A stretch of DNA of 7,917 bases from an uncultured Lachnospiraceae bacterium (lineage in GTDB: Bacteria > Bacillota_A > Clostridia > Lachnospirales > Lachnospiraceae). The translations under genes and the position numbers were made by a program. Below the pieces are notes generated by a model, which had not been told where the DNA came from, made no database searches, and was given only the letters and a program-made list of their open reading frames with translations. This document shows positions 1 to 6,704 of the stretch, one piece after another. The stretch covers positions 1-7,917 of the forward strand of contig CAMWMM010000214.1 in assembly GCA_947175285.1 (NCBI GenBank). Reading direction: 5' to 3'. How positions within the stretch are numbered: position 1 is the stretch's first letter; every line of letters starts with the position of its first letter.

Positions 1-38
1 CTATTGTAGTATCTATGTGAATTTGTTTTTGTAAGTTT

Positions 39-66
39 ATTATATCATATGCTTTTAATTTGTCAA
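39..66 (-). promoter_or_regulatory. Strong sigma-A promoter firing leftward off the window
   Basis: On the minus strand a perfect -35 box TTGACA (66 to 61) is followed by a 16-base spacer and a perfect -10 box TATAAT (44 to 39). The -10 is preceded by TGA, which gives an extended -10 (TGn). Transcription would start near position 32 and leave the window at its left edge, so the gene it serves cannot be seen. It is divergent from the LUD gene that starts at 227. The spacer is one base shorter than the 17-base optimum. All of this is read directly from sequence; activity is inferred. Confidence 0.75.
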
Positions 67-157
67 CACATTTTTTCAAAAAACTTTTAATTTTTACAAA
101 TTTTTTCTAAATTATCTAAATTATCTTACTTTTCCCATTTTTTTCCTTTTTATACAG

Positions 158-187
158 TTAAATCCGCTGTGTAAAAGCTGATAAAAT
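158..187 (+). promoter_or_regulatory. Weak candidate promoter for the LUD-domain gene
   Basis: A -10-like TAAAAT (182-187, 5 of 6 consensus bases) lies 18 bases after a poor -35 TTAAAT (158-163, 3 of 6). This would give a leader of roughly 30 bases. An alternative is TTTACA (93-98) with TAAATT (117-122), also at 18 bases. The region is so AT-rich that such matches are expected by chance, so neither is firm. No riboswitch-like or T-box-like structure was recognised between 67 and 226. Confidence 0.22.
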
Positions 188-226
188 GATATATGGAAAT
201 CAAATGATAAAAAAGCGGGGGATACT

Positions 227-865
227 ATGATGTCACACAAAACAAAAGCTTTTGCCGCTATGGCACACTCTATTATTGAAAATCTGGAAAAGAGAAATAT
301 GTCCGGATATTACTTTGAAACAGGCGCCGAATGTGTACAGGCAATTCTTAATTCCATTCCAAAAGGCAGCAGTATCGGCTGGGGTGGAAGCGAAAGTATT
401 AAAGAAATAGGACTGATGGACGCCATCAACAATGGCTCTTATGAACTGATTGACAGGATGAGCGCTAAAAATCCTGATGAAGCAAGACAAATCTATGCCA
501 AAACGGTTCTTGCCGATTACTACCTGATGAGCAGTAACGCGCTTACCATAAACGGGGAATTAATTAATATTGACGGCAACGGCAACCGTGTTGCCTGCCT
601 GATTCAAGGTCCAAGCCATGTGGTTATTGTTGTCGGCATGAACAAAATCGTTACGGATGTAACAAGCGGCGTTGCCAGAGTCAGAAACATTGCTTCACCT
701 GCAAATGCCATTCGTTTGGATAAGAAAATACCCTGTGCCACGGTCGGTCACTGCCTTGACTGTCTTTCACCGGAATGCTTCTGTAATCAAATCGTTGTAA
801 CACGAAGAAGCGGTCATCCCGGCAGGATTCACGTATATCTGGTTGCGGAGGACTTAGGCTACTAA
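227..865 (+). CDS. LUD-domain (DUF162) protein, lactate-utilization family
   Basis: This 212-residue protein is a single LUD domain (Pfam LUD_dom, the fold of LutB/LutC lactate-utilization proteins). Family-like blocks are GWGGSESIKEIGL at 51-63, SSNALTINGELINIDGNGN at 102-120 and the hydrophobic stretch HVVIVVGMNKIVTD at 131-144. Near the C-terminus is a cysteine cluster, C170, C176, C179, C184 and C186, which could bind a metal or Fe-S centre; this is inference. Single-domain LUD proteins of about 210 residues are common in Clostridia and mostly lack an assigned reaction, so naming it LutC would go too far. No lutA or lutB partner is visible. The GGGGGA ribosome site (217-222) lies 4 bases before the first ATG but 7 before the second (230), so translation may begin at residue 2. 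The stop codon overlaps the downstream terminator. Family assignment is confident; function is not. Confidence 0.88.
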   Translation: MMSHKTKAFAAMAHSIIENLEKRNMSGYYFETGAECVQAILNSIPKGSSIGWGGSESIKEIGLMDAINNGSYELIDRMSAKNPDEARQIYAKTVLADYYLMSSNALTINGELINIDGNGNRVACLIQGPSHVVIVVGMNKIVTDVTSGVARVRNIASPANAIRLDKKIPCATVGHCLDCLSPECFCNQIVVTRRSGHPGRIHVYLVAEDLGY

Positions 866-895
866 AAAAGCGGCTTCATTTGGAGCCGCTTTTTA
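864..895. terminator. Bidirectional rho-independent terminator between convergent genes
   Basis: A perfect 11-base inverted repeat pairs 865-875 (AAAAAGCGGCT) with 884-894 (AGCCGCTTTTT) around an 8-base loop. The GC-rich core is flanked by an A tract on the left (864-869) and a T tract on the right (890-894), so it can end transcripts from both directions. It serves the LUD gene, whose TAA (863-865) runs into the left arm, and the minus-strand hydrogenase gene, whose stop is at 905-907. Confidence 0.9.
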
Positions 896-904
896 ATCTA
901 TTGC

Positions 905-2863
905 TTATCTGCTGCGATTCAACTCATTCAGCTTATCTCTTAAATCGGAGGAAATGGTGCTTATCACATCAGCCGATGCTGCAATCTCCTCTGTTGCAGC
1001 CGCAAGGTTAGTCACACGTACATTAACTCCGTCAATAATGGAAATCAACTTCTCCGCATCCTCAAGCAATGAATTGATTGCATTCTGGATTTCCTCTTTA
1101 TTTTTGTCACTGTCACTCGCCGTATCTTTGGAAGAATCCGCCAGTTTCTTGATATTCTCTGCAATAATGGCAAAACCTCGTCCTGATTCGCCTGCCCTTG
1201 CCGCCTCAATGCTGGCATTTAACGCAAGTAAGTTTGTCTCTTCAGCAACATCTGTGATTTCCAGATTGTTTTCCTCCAGCTTCACTAATAAACTCTGAAT
1301 CGAATCAAGCGCTGTCCTCAAAGCATCACAGAATTTTACAACATCACTCATAGATGCTGAAATTCCCGTACTCTCCGCTGCATTACTGCTATTTCCAATC
1401 GACATTTCATTAATGGACTTATCCAGACTGTCAAAATCAACTGCTACCTCACCAAGCAGAGTGGCAATCTGTTCGTTTCTTGCCCCGATTTCTTCATTCT
1501 TCTCCTGCATCTCTGCGGAAAGTTCTTCTGCAAGAAGCTTTTCTTTATATACTTCATCTTTTATGTAATGAACACAGTTCGTAACCGTATTGCAGCCGTT
1601 ATAAATAGCTGCCGCCATATCTTTACATGTTTTATAACCGCATGCCGAACAGTTAATTTTGCGTTTTTCCGCCGTATCCTTGTTCATTCCCGCAAAAATT
1701 TCTTCCAGTCCGGCAGTATCAGGATATCTTATCTCAAGGCCTTTCGACTTATCCGTATAATGTCTGATAAAATCATTCAAATCCAACTCTTTGAACTGCT
1801 TGTTGAAACGATCCAGCCTCTGCTTCGGCGTCAAATTTCTGCCCCATGCACTCTGCTTATTGTTTTTCTTGCTTGCCGCCTTGATTTTCTGCATTTCATA
1901 AAGCGTATCGTCGCTCTTTGCTTTTTCCTCCTCTATCGCCGTACCATAGAGGCATCCTTGGGCGCAATTAAGCGCATCTACCATGAAAGGCAGGTCTTTT
2001 TTATGGAGAACCCTTTCTTTATAATCTTCCAGAAACTCATAAGCATGGCGTTCACCTTCTATCTGACGGACAAAAATATCTTCTCCGCAGAACCAGTAAA
2101 CATTTTCTTTCAATCCGCCCGGCATCGGATAAATTGAACCGAGTCCGTATTCTATCTCGTCGGAAACCGGCGCTCCGGAAATATTATGCGCTCTTACATA
2201 TTTCATTAAATGGTCAAATGTCACATTATAGGAAACATATCCGCCGCAGTTCGGATCGTCAATTTCATTCTTTTTCGCAATACAGGGACTGATAAAAGCG
2301 AGTTTGTCCTGTACCTTCATATATTTCTTCGCATAAACGGCGCCGCACATCATAGGAGAATGCACCGGCATAAGACTCGGAAGCAGTTCCGGCAGATACT
2401 TTTCAATATATCCTACGATTGCCGGACAAGGCTGTGAAATACCGCCGAAGTACTTATTTTCCGTAATATATTTGATATATGCCCACGTTGTGATATCTGC
2501 GCCGAAACTGATACTGATAATACGGTTTACTCCCATTTGCTTCAGTCCGCCAAGTACGGATGCGTATTCCTTAGGATAATTTGCCAAAAATGCAGGTGCA
2601 AGCAACAGGGATATTTTCTCCCCTTTCTTTAAATCTTCAAAGAAACGCTCCGTATCGTCACGATATTCCCTCGCGTGATGTTCACAGGCATCAAAACATG
2701 CGCCGCAGGCAACACACTGTTTCCCGTCAACAATAATCTTGTTCTTACCATCTTCCTCTACTGCATAATTAGCCGTCAATACAGGACATACTGATATACA
2801 CTTATTACATCCGATACACTCGCTATTTGTGTAAACTAAAGAATTATCTGCCGTATTTGCCAT
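905..2863 (-). CDS. Soluble [FeFe]-hydrogenase/methyl-accepting chemotaxis fusion (putative H2 or redox sensor)
   Basis: This 652-residue protein has, in order, two ferredoxin-type 4Fe-4S motifs (C16, C19, C22, C26 and C50, C53, C56, C60), then an [FeFe]-hydrogenase H-cluster domain at about 85-320. The H-cluster ligands are kept: C146 in SQPCPA (L1), C194 in SPCIAKKNE (L2), and C300 and C304 in NCAQGC (L3). The proton-transfer cysteine that precedes the L1 ligand in catalytic enzymes (TSCCP) is P145 here, and the L2 methionine is S192. A further 4Fe-4S domain follows (C405, C408, C413, C430, spacing C-x2-C-x4-C-x16-C), then a coiled coil from about 435. The methyl-accepting signalling domain has its hairpin tip at about 541-564 ([18 protein letters not shown]). 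There is no signal peptide, membrane segment or HAMP domain, so it should be cytoplasmic. The build fits the sensory [FeFe] hydrogenases better than H2-producing HydA. GGGGAAAGGA (2873-2882) lies 9 bases before the ATG. The actual ligand sensed is inferred. Confidence 0.9.
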   Translation of the reverse strand: MANTADNSLVYTNSECIGCNKCISVCPVLTANYAVEEDGKNKIIVDGKQCVACGACFDACEHHAREYRDDTERFFEDLKKGEKISLLLAPAFLANYPKEYASVLGGLKQMGVNRIISISFGADITTWAYIKYITENKYFGGISQPCPAIVGYIEKYLPELLPSLMPVHSPMMCGAVYAKKYMKVQDKLAFISPCIAKKNEIDDPNCGGYVSYNVTFDHLMKYVRAHNISGAPVSDEIEYGLGSIYPMPGGLKENVYWFCGEDIFVRQIEGERHAYEFLEDYKERVLHKKDLPFMVDALNCAQGCLYGTAIEEEKAKSDDTLYEMQKIKAASKKNNKQSAWGRNLTPKQRLDRFNKQFKELDLNDFIRHYTDKSKGLEIRYPDTAGLEEIFAGMNKDTAEKRKINCSACGYKTCKDMAAAIYNGCNTVTNCVHYIKDEVYKEKLLAEELSAEMQEKNEEIGARNEQIATLLGEVAVDFDSLDKSINEMSIGNSSNAAESTGISASMSDVVKFCDALRTALDSIQSLLVKLEENNLEITDVAEETNLLALNASIEAARAGESGRGFAIIAENIKKLADSSKDTASDSDKNKEEIQNAINSLLEDAEKLISIIDGVNVRVTNLAAATEEIAASADVISTISSDLRDKLNELNRSR

Positions 2864-2892
2864 AATAAAAATTCCTTTCCCCTTTTAGTAAC

Positions 2893-2935
2893 AGTATAAC
2901 AAATAATTATAACTGATACAATACGAATATATCAT
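2893..2935 (-). promoter_or_regulatory. Candidate promoter(s) for the hydrogenase-chemoreceptor gene
   Basis: Two overlapping minus-strand options lie in the 43-base gap after aspartokinase and in its last codons. One is ATGATA (2935 to 2930, 4 of 6), an 18-base spacer and a perfect TATAAT (2911 to 2906) that overlaps the aspartokinase stop codon. The other is TTGTAT (2921 to 2916, 3 of 6), a 17-base spacer and TATACT (2898 to 2893, 5 of 6). No terminator hairpin separates the two genes, so read-through from the threonine operon remains possible alongside internal initiation. Confidence 0.35.
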
Positions 2936-4232
2936 AAATTGCCTTTATGGCTGTTTCAAAATCCGCATTGGCTACCCCGATGATAATATTTAACTCACTC
3001 GAACCCTGGTCAATCATTTTTACATTCACATTGGCATGTGCAAGCGCAGAGAAAATTCTTCCCGCCGTTCCCCGCGTGGATTTCATGCCGCGTCCTACGA
3101 CAGCAATCAACGCAAGGTCTGCTTCAATGTCAATCGCATCCGGGTCGGCAAGTCTGTGAATGCCGGAAACCACTTTCTGCTCTTTATGCATAAATTCATC
3201 CTGATGTACAAAAACCGTCATCGTATCGATGCCTGACGGCACATGTTCAAATGAAATTCCGTTATCCTCAAAGATTTGCAGCACTTTTCTGCCGAATCCG
3301 ACTTCCGAGTTCATGGAATCCTTTTCAATATTGACCGCACAGAAGCCTTTCTTTCCGGCAATACCGGTGATAACGTATTTCGGTTTCTGACAGGTGCTTT
3401 CCACGATCCAAGTGCCTTCATCCTCCGGTGAATTGGTATTTCTGATATTAATCGGAATCCCCTCTCTTCTAACCGGGAAAATAGCATCCTCATGGAGTAC
3501 GTTAAAGCCCATATAAGACAACTCCCGAAGTTCCTTGTATGTAACTGTCTCTATTCCTTCCGGTTTATAGATAATCCGAGGGTCGGCAACCAGAATTCCG
3601 GAAACATCCGTCCAGTTCTCGTAAACATCCGCTTTGATTGCTCTTGCTACAATAGAACCCGTAATATCAGAGCCGCCGCGTGAAAAAGTCTTGACTGTGC
3701 CATCCGCTTTGGCGCCATAAAAACCCGGAATGACTGCTGCTTTCATAGAGCCTAAGCGTTCCCGCATCAATTCATTAGTCGTTTCCGATTCAAACTCACC
3801 ATTATCCTTAAAACGAATGACTTCGGCCGCATCAACGAATTCAAAACCAAGATATGCAGCCATGATAATGCCGTTTAGGTACTCTCCTCTGGACGCCGCA
3901 TAATCCCTGCCGGCTTTGTTTTTGAAATTTTTAGAAATTGTCTTAAACTCATCATCCAGGGAAAGCGTTAAAGAAAGACCGTCTATAATTTCCTGATAAC
4001 GTTCCTTGATTGCCTTTAATTCTTCCTTAAAATCTTTGCCTTCATCAGCCAAATCATAGCATGCGTACAGCATATCCGTTACTTTTGTGTCGTCTGCATC
4101 TCTTTTCCCGGGTGCAGACGGCACTACAAATTTACGCTCTTTGTCCGCATGAATAATATCGCCGACTTTCTTAAACTGCTCTGCACTGGCAAGAGAACTT
4201 CCGCCAAATTTCACTACTTTTCTCATTTTCAA
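2907..4232 (-). CDS. Aspartate kinase with tandem ACT domains
   Basis: This enzyme phosphorylates L-aspartate with ATP to 4-phospho-L-aspartate, the first step towards lysine, methionine and threonine. The 441-residue length and layout are those of a monofunctional aspartokinase: the N-terminal kinase motif VKFGGSSL (7-14), the block SRGEYLNG, the FSRGGSDITGS motif of the aspartate/ATP site, and WTDVSGILVADPRI. Two C-terminal ACT repeats follow, the first around YVITGIAGKKGFCAVNIEKD and the second around LALIAVVGRGMKSTRG. ACT domains bind effector amino acids, so feedback by threonine or lysine is likely, but which one cannot be read here. The TTG at 4232 lies 7 bases after AAGGAAGG (4240-4247), while the in-frame ATG at 4226 lies 13 after it; TTG is favoured by spacing. 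The ribosome site starts directly after the stop of the upstream gene, implying coupled translation in the threonine operon. Confidence 0.95.
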   Translation of the reverse strand: MKMRKVVKFGGSSLASAEQFKKVGDIIHADKERKFVVPSAPGKRDADDTKVTDMLYACYDLADEGKDFKEELKAIKERYQEIIDGLSLTLSLDDEFKTISKNFKNKAGRDYAASRGEYLNGIIMAAYLGFEFVDAAEVIRFKDNGEFESETTNELMRERLGSMKAAVIPGFYGAKADGTVKTFSRGGSDITGSIVARAIKADVYENWTDVSGILVADPRIIYKPEGIETVTYKELRELSYMGFNVLHEDAIFPVRREGIPINIRNTNSPEDEGTWIVESTCQKPKYVITGIAGKKGFCAVNIEKDSMNSEVGFGRKVLQIFEDNGISFEHVPSGIDTMTVFVHQDEFMHKEQKVVSGIHRLADPDAIDIEADLALIAVVGRGMKSTRGTAGRIFSALAHANVNVKMIDQGSSELNIIIGVANADFETAIKAIYDIFVLYQL

Positions 4233-4247
4233 TAACCAGCCTTCCTT

Positions 4248-5456
4248 TTATACTTCAAACAAATGATTTATCAGTGTATGCCCAACCGGAATATAATTTC
4301 CGCTGGCATTTCCTTCTTTTTCATTATAGTGCCAAGCCTTATCCAATTGTTTTTTACTGTCATAAAGCATATACGGCACGCTGTCGGATGTATGTGTCCT
4401 AACTCTGACAGGCGTCGGATGATCCGGCAGTATCAGCATACGGTAAGAAACGCCTTTTTCGTCTAACGCTTTTACCAGCGGTGCAACCACCCTTGCATCC
4501 AGATATTCAATCGCCTGCACCTTACGCTCCGCACTGCCCTGATGTCCCATTTCATCCGGCGCTTCCAGATGAATATAGGCAAAATCATAGCCATCCTGCA
4601 AAAGTGCCGTAAGAGCTGCTTGTGTTTTCCCTTCATAATTAGTATTAAGGCCGCCGTTTGCACCCTCTACCTGCGCTATTCCCATACCTGCACCGACAGC
4701 AATGCCCTTGAGCAAATCAACTGCCGATACCATCATACCTTTTTTACCTGTTTTTTCCTCAAAGGAAGATAGGGCAGGCTTCGTTCCCGCTCCCCAGAAC
4801 CAGCAGCAATTTGCTGGATTTAAGCCTTTCTTTTTTCTTTCTGTATTAATGGGATGATTCACTAAAATATCGTAGCTTTTCTTCATCATTTCACGCAAAG
4901 TTTTATCTTCCGGAAGATGAGGACCGATTACCTGCGTCAACACATCATGGGGCTGTGTCAGTTCAATAACTTCCCCTTTTTCCCATATTAGACAATGCCT
5001 GTAGCTTGTTCCCACATAAAATTTATATGTCTCGTTTTCCAGTTCTTTTTTGACCGCATCCAGCAAAACGGCACAGTCTTCCGTACTGATTTCACCGGAA
5101 CTATGGTCGATAATCGTTTTTTCCTCAAAAGGCACATCATCCTCGGAAATCGTTACAATATTACAGCGCAGTGCAATATCCGTATCTTTCATCGGAACAC
5201 CGATGCTAAGCGCTTCTAAAGGTGAACGTCCGGAATAATACTGTTTCGGATCATACCCTAATACGGAAAGATTCGCCGTATCAGATCCCGGTTTCATTCC
5301 TTCCGGAATCGTATGCACCATTCCAATCTCCGCTTTTTTACTTAATTCATCCATTGCCGGCGTATTGGCATATTCGAGCGGTGTCTTACCATTCAGGCTC
5401 TCTATCGGTTCATCCGCCATGCCGTCTCCTAATACAATAATATACTTCCTGTTCAT
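4248..5456 (-). CDS. Cofactor-independent phosphoglycerate-mutase-like protein, proposed homoserine kinase
   Basis: This 402-residue member of the alkaline phosphatase superfamily resembles archaeal-type phosphoglycerate mutase (ApgM). Metal-site residues can be aligned by eye with those of iPGM: D11 in VLGDGM, the nucleophile region GSDTANLS (57-64), D301 and H305 in APDEMGHQG, D345 and H346 in LPDHPTP, and H355 in RTHTSDSVP. A bacterial subgroup (TIGR02535) was proposed to be homoserine kinase because it sits in threonine operons, replacing the GHMP-type ThrB. Here it lies between homoserine dehydrogenase and aspartokinase, 15 bases from each, which fits that role: ATP plus L-homoserine to O-phospho-L-homoserine. 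The glycolytic mutase reaction remains possible. The start is supported by AAGGAG (5465-5470) 8 bases upstream. The fold is certain; the substrate is inferred from context. Confidence 0.88.
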   Translation of the reverse strand: MNRKYIIVLGDGMADEPIESLNGKTPLEYANTPAMDELSKKAEIGMVHTIPEGMKPGSDTANLSVLGYDPKQYYSGRSPLEALSIGVPMKDTDIALRCNIVTISEDDVPFEEKTIIDHSSGEISTEDCAVLLDAVKKELENETYKFYVGTSYRHCLIWEKGEVIELTQPHDVLTQVIGPHLPEDKTLREMMKKSYDILVNHPINTERKKKGLNPANCCWFWGAGTKPALSSFEEKTGKKGMMVSAVDLLKGIAVGAGMGIAQVEGANGGLNTNYEGKTQAALTALLQDGYDFAYIHLEAPDEMGHQGSAERKVQAIEYLDARVVAPLVKALDEKGVSYRMLILPDHPTPVRVRTHTSDSVPYMLYDSKKQLDKAWHYNEKEGNASGNYIPVGHTLINHLFEV

Positions 5457-5471
5457 CTTCCGAACTCCTTT

Positions 5472-6677
5472 TTATCCCTCGATACGAATTCTGTTAATCG
5501 CACCGCCGATAACAGAAATTTTCTCATTAAACGTCTTTTCCGTCATAACATCCGTAACAAAAGCAAATTCCTCAGCAATTCCTGCATTGATTTCTTCTAC
5601 TGAGCCAAACGCTGCCAGTGCATCCTGTTTTTTTGCAGCTTCTACACGCACAAAGAATTTGCGCTTTGTATCAGCAATATCCATTAATTTTACCTGCTTA
5701 TTATCCCAGAAACACATAACGGTCTTACCAAGATGTCTTGCACAGTCCACAACATCGGAAACAACAGCGCTCGCCGTCGGCAGTTTGCCCGCTCCACGTC
5801 CATAATACATGGAGTCTCCCAACATATTTCCATGTACATAAACCGCATTAAACACATCGCTTACACTGTATAACGGATGTCCTTTCTCAATTAAGAAAGG
5901 CGCTACCATAGCATAAAATCCGTTTTCCGTATTCCTGCTCATAGCAAGAAGTTTTACGGAACGCTCCATCTTCTTTGCATATAGAAAATCCGCCTGTGAA
6001 ATTTTCGTGATACCTTCGGTGTAAATGTCCTCATAATTGACATTCTCCCCCTTCATCAAAGAAGAAAGAATCGCAATTTTTCTGCAGGCATCATATCCCT
6101 CGATATCCGCTTCCGGATTTCTCTCGGCGTAACCGTTATCCTGCGCCTCTTTTAAAACTTCCGCAAAATCTGCGCCGTTTTTATCCATTTTCGTTAATAT
6201 ATAGTTTGTCGTACCATTTAAAATACCCGTAATGGCATCAATTTTTTCGGCTGTCAAAGAATAATTCAAAGGACGAATAATCGGAATACCGCCGCCTACG
6301 CTTGCCTCAAACAGATAATTGCAATGATTCTGTCTGGCAAGTTCAAGCAGTTCCGCGCCGTGATTCGCAACAAGCTCTTTATTGGAAGTGCAGACACTTT
6401 TTCCTGCAAGCAATGCCTGTTTGGAAAAATCATAAGCCGGTTTAATTCCGCCCATTGTCTCACAGATAATGGAAACTTCAGGGTCTTCTAATATCATATT
6501 ATAATCATGAACCACCTTATGTTCATAAGCATCACCCGGAAAATCTCTCAAATCCAGAATATATTTTATATTTAATTCCGCTCCCGCTTTCTTATTGATT
6601 TCTGCTTTGTTGGTTTCAATCACCTCTACGACACCGCTTCCCACCGTACCGTATCCTAAAACTGCTACCTGAATCAT
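5472..6677 (-). CDS. hom: Homoserine dehydrogenase
   Basis: This enzyme reduces L-aspartate 4-semialdehyde to L-homoserine with NAD(P)H, the branch point to threonine and methionine. The 401-residue protein has an N-terminal Rossmann motif VLGYGTVGSGV (6-16), TSNKELVA with the conserved lysine K100, GILNGTTNYIL (151-161), the catalytic segment DIEGYDACRK with D196 and K200, and YGRGAGKLPTASAVVSD (292-308). A C-terminal stretch of roughly 65 residues (FFVRVEA to the end) looks like a short ACT-type regulatory domain, so the protein is somewhat shorter than the 430-residue Bacillus form. GAGAGG (6690-6695) lies 12 bases before the ATG, a long spacing. A three-codon reading frame (ATG at 6685, Met-Arg-Lys-stop) ends across the hom start as ATGA, which could couple initiation. 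The gene begins 27 bases after glyA and ends 15 before the kinase-like gene. Confidence 0.96.
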   Translation of the reverse strand: MIQVAVLGYGTVGSGVVEVIETNKAEINKKAGAELNIKYILDLRDFPGDAYEHKVVHDYNMILEDPEVSIICETMGGIKPAYDFSKQALLAGKSVCTSNKELVANHGAELLELARQNHCNYLFEASVGGGIPIIRPLNYSLTAEKIDAITGILNGTTNYILTKMDKNGADFAEVLKEAQDNGYAERNPEADIEGYDACRKIAILSSLMKGENVNYEDIYTEGITKISQADFLYAKKMERSVKLLAMSRNTENGFYAMVAPFLIEKGHPLYSVSDVFNAVYVHGNMLGDSMYYGRGAGKLPTASAVVSDVVDCARHLGKTVMCFWDNKQVKLMDIADTKRKFFVRVEAAKKQDALAAFGSVEEINAGIAEEFAFVTDVMTEKTFNEKISVIGGAINRIRIEG

Positions 6678-6704
6678 TTTCTCATCAAGCCTCTCTTTCT
6701 CTCC

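Noticed and set aside
67..226. Riboswitch or T-box leader ahead of the LUD gene
   Set aside because: The stretch is poly-T/A rich with no conserved core motif or strong paired stem and terminator that I could identify.
227..865. Calling this gene lutC
   Set aside because: No lutA or lutB partner is present, and single-domain LUD proteins of this size with a C-terminal cysteine cluster have no settled function.
1568..2137. 189-codon plus-strand open frame, and a 114-codon one at 954-1298
   Set aside because: Both are antisense to the hydrogenase-chemoreceptor gene, whose motifs are unmistakable; their translations show no domain and no ribosome site was evident.
905..2863. Calling this gene hydA, an H2-producing hydrogenase
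   Set aside because: The proton-transfer cysteine is replaced by Pro, the L2 Met by Ser, and the C-terminal third is a chemoreceptor signalling domain.
5365..5805. 146-codon plus-strand open frame across the junction of the kinase-like gene and hom
   Set aside because: It is the shadow of two well-supported minus-strand genes and has low-complexity hydrophobic translation without family features.
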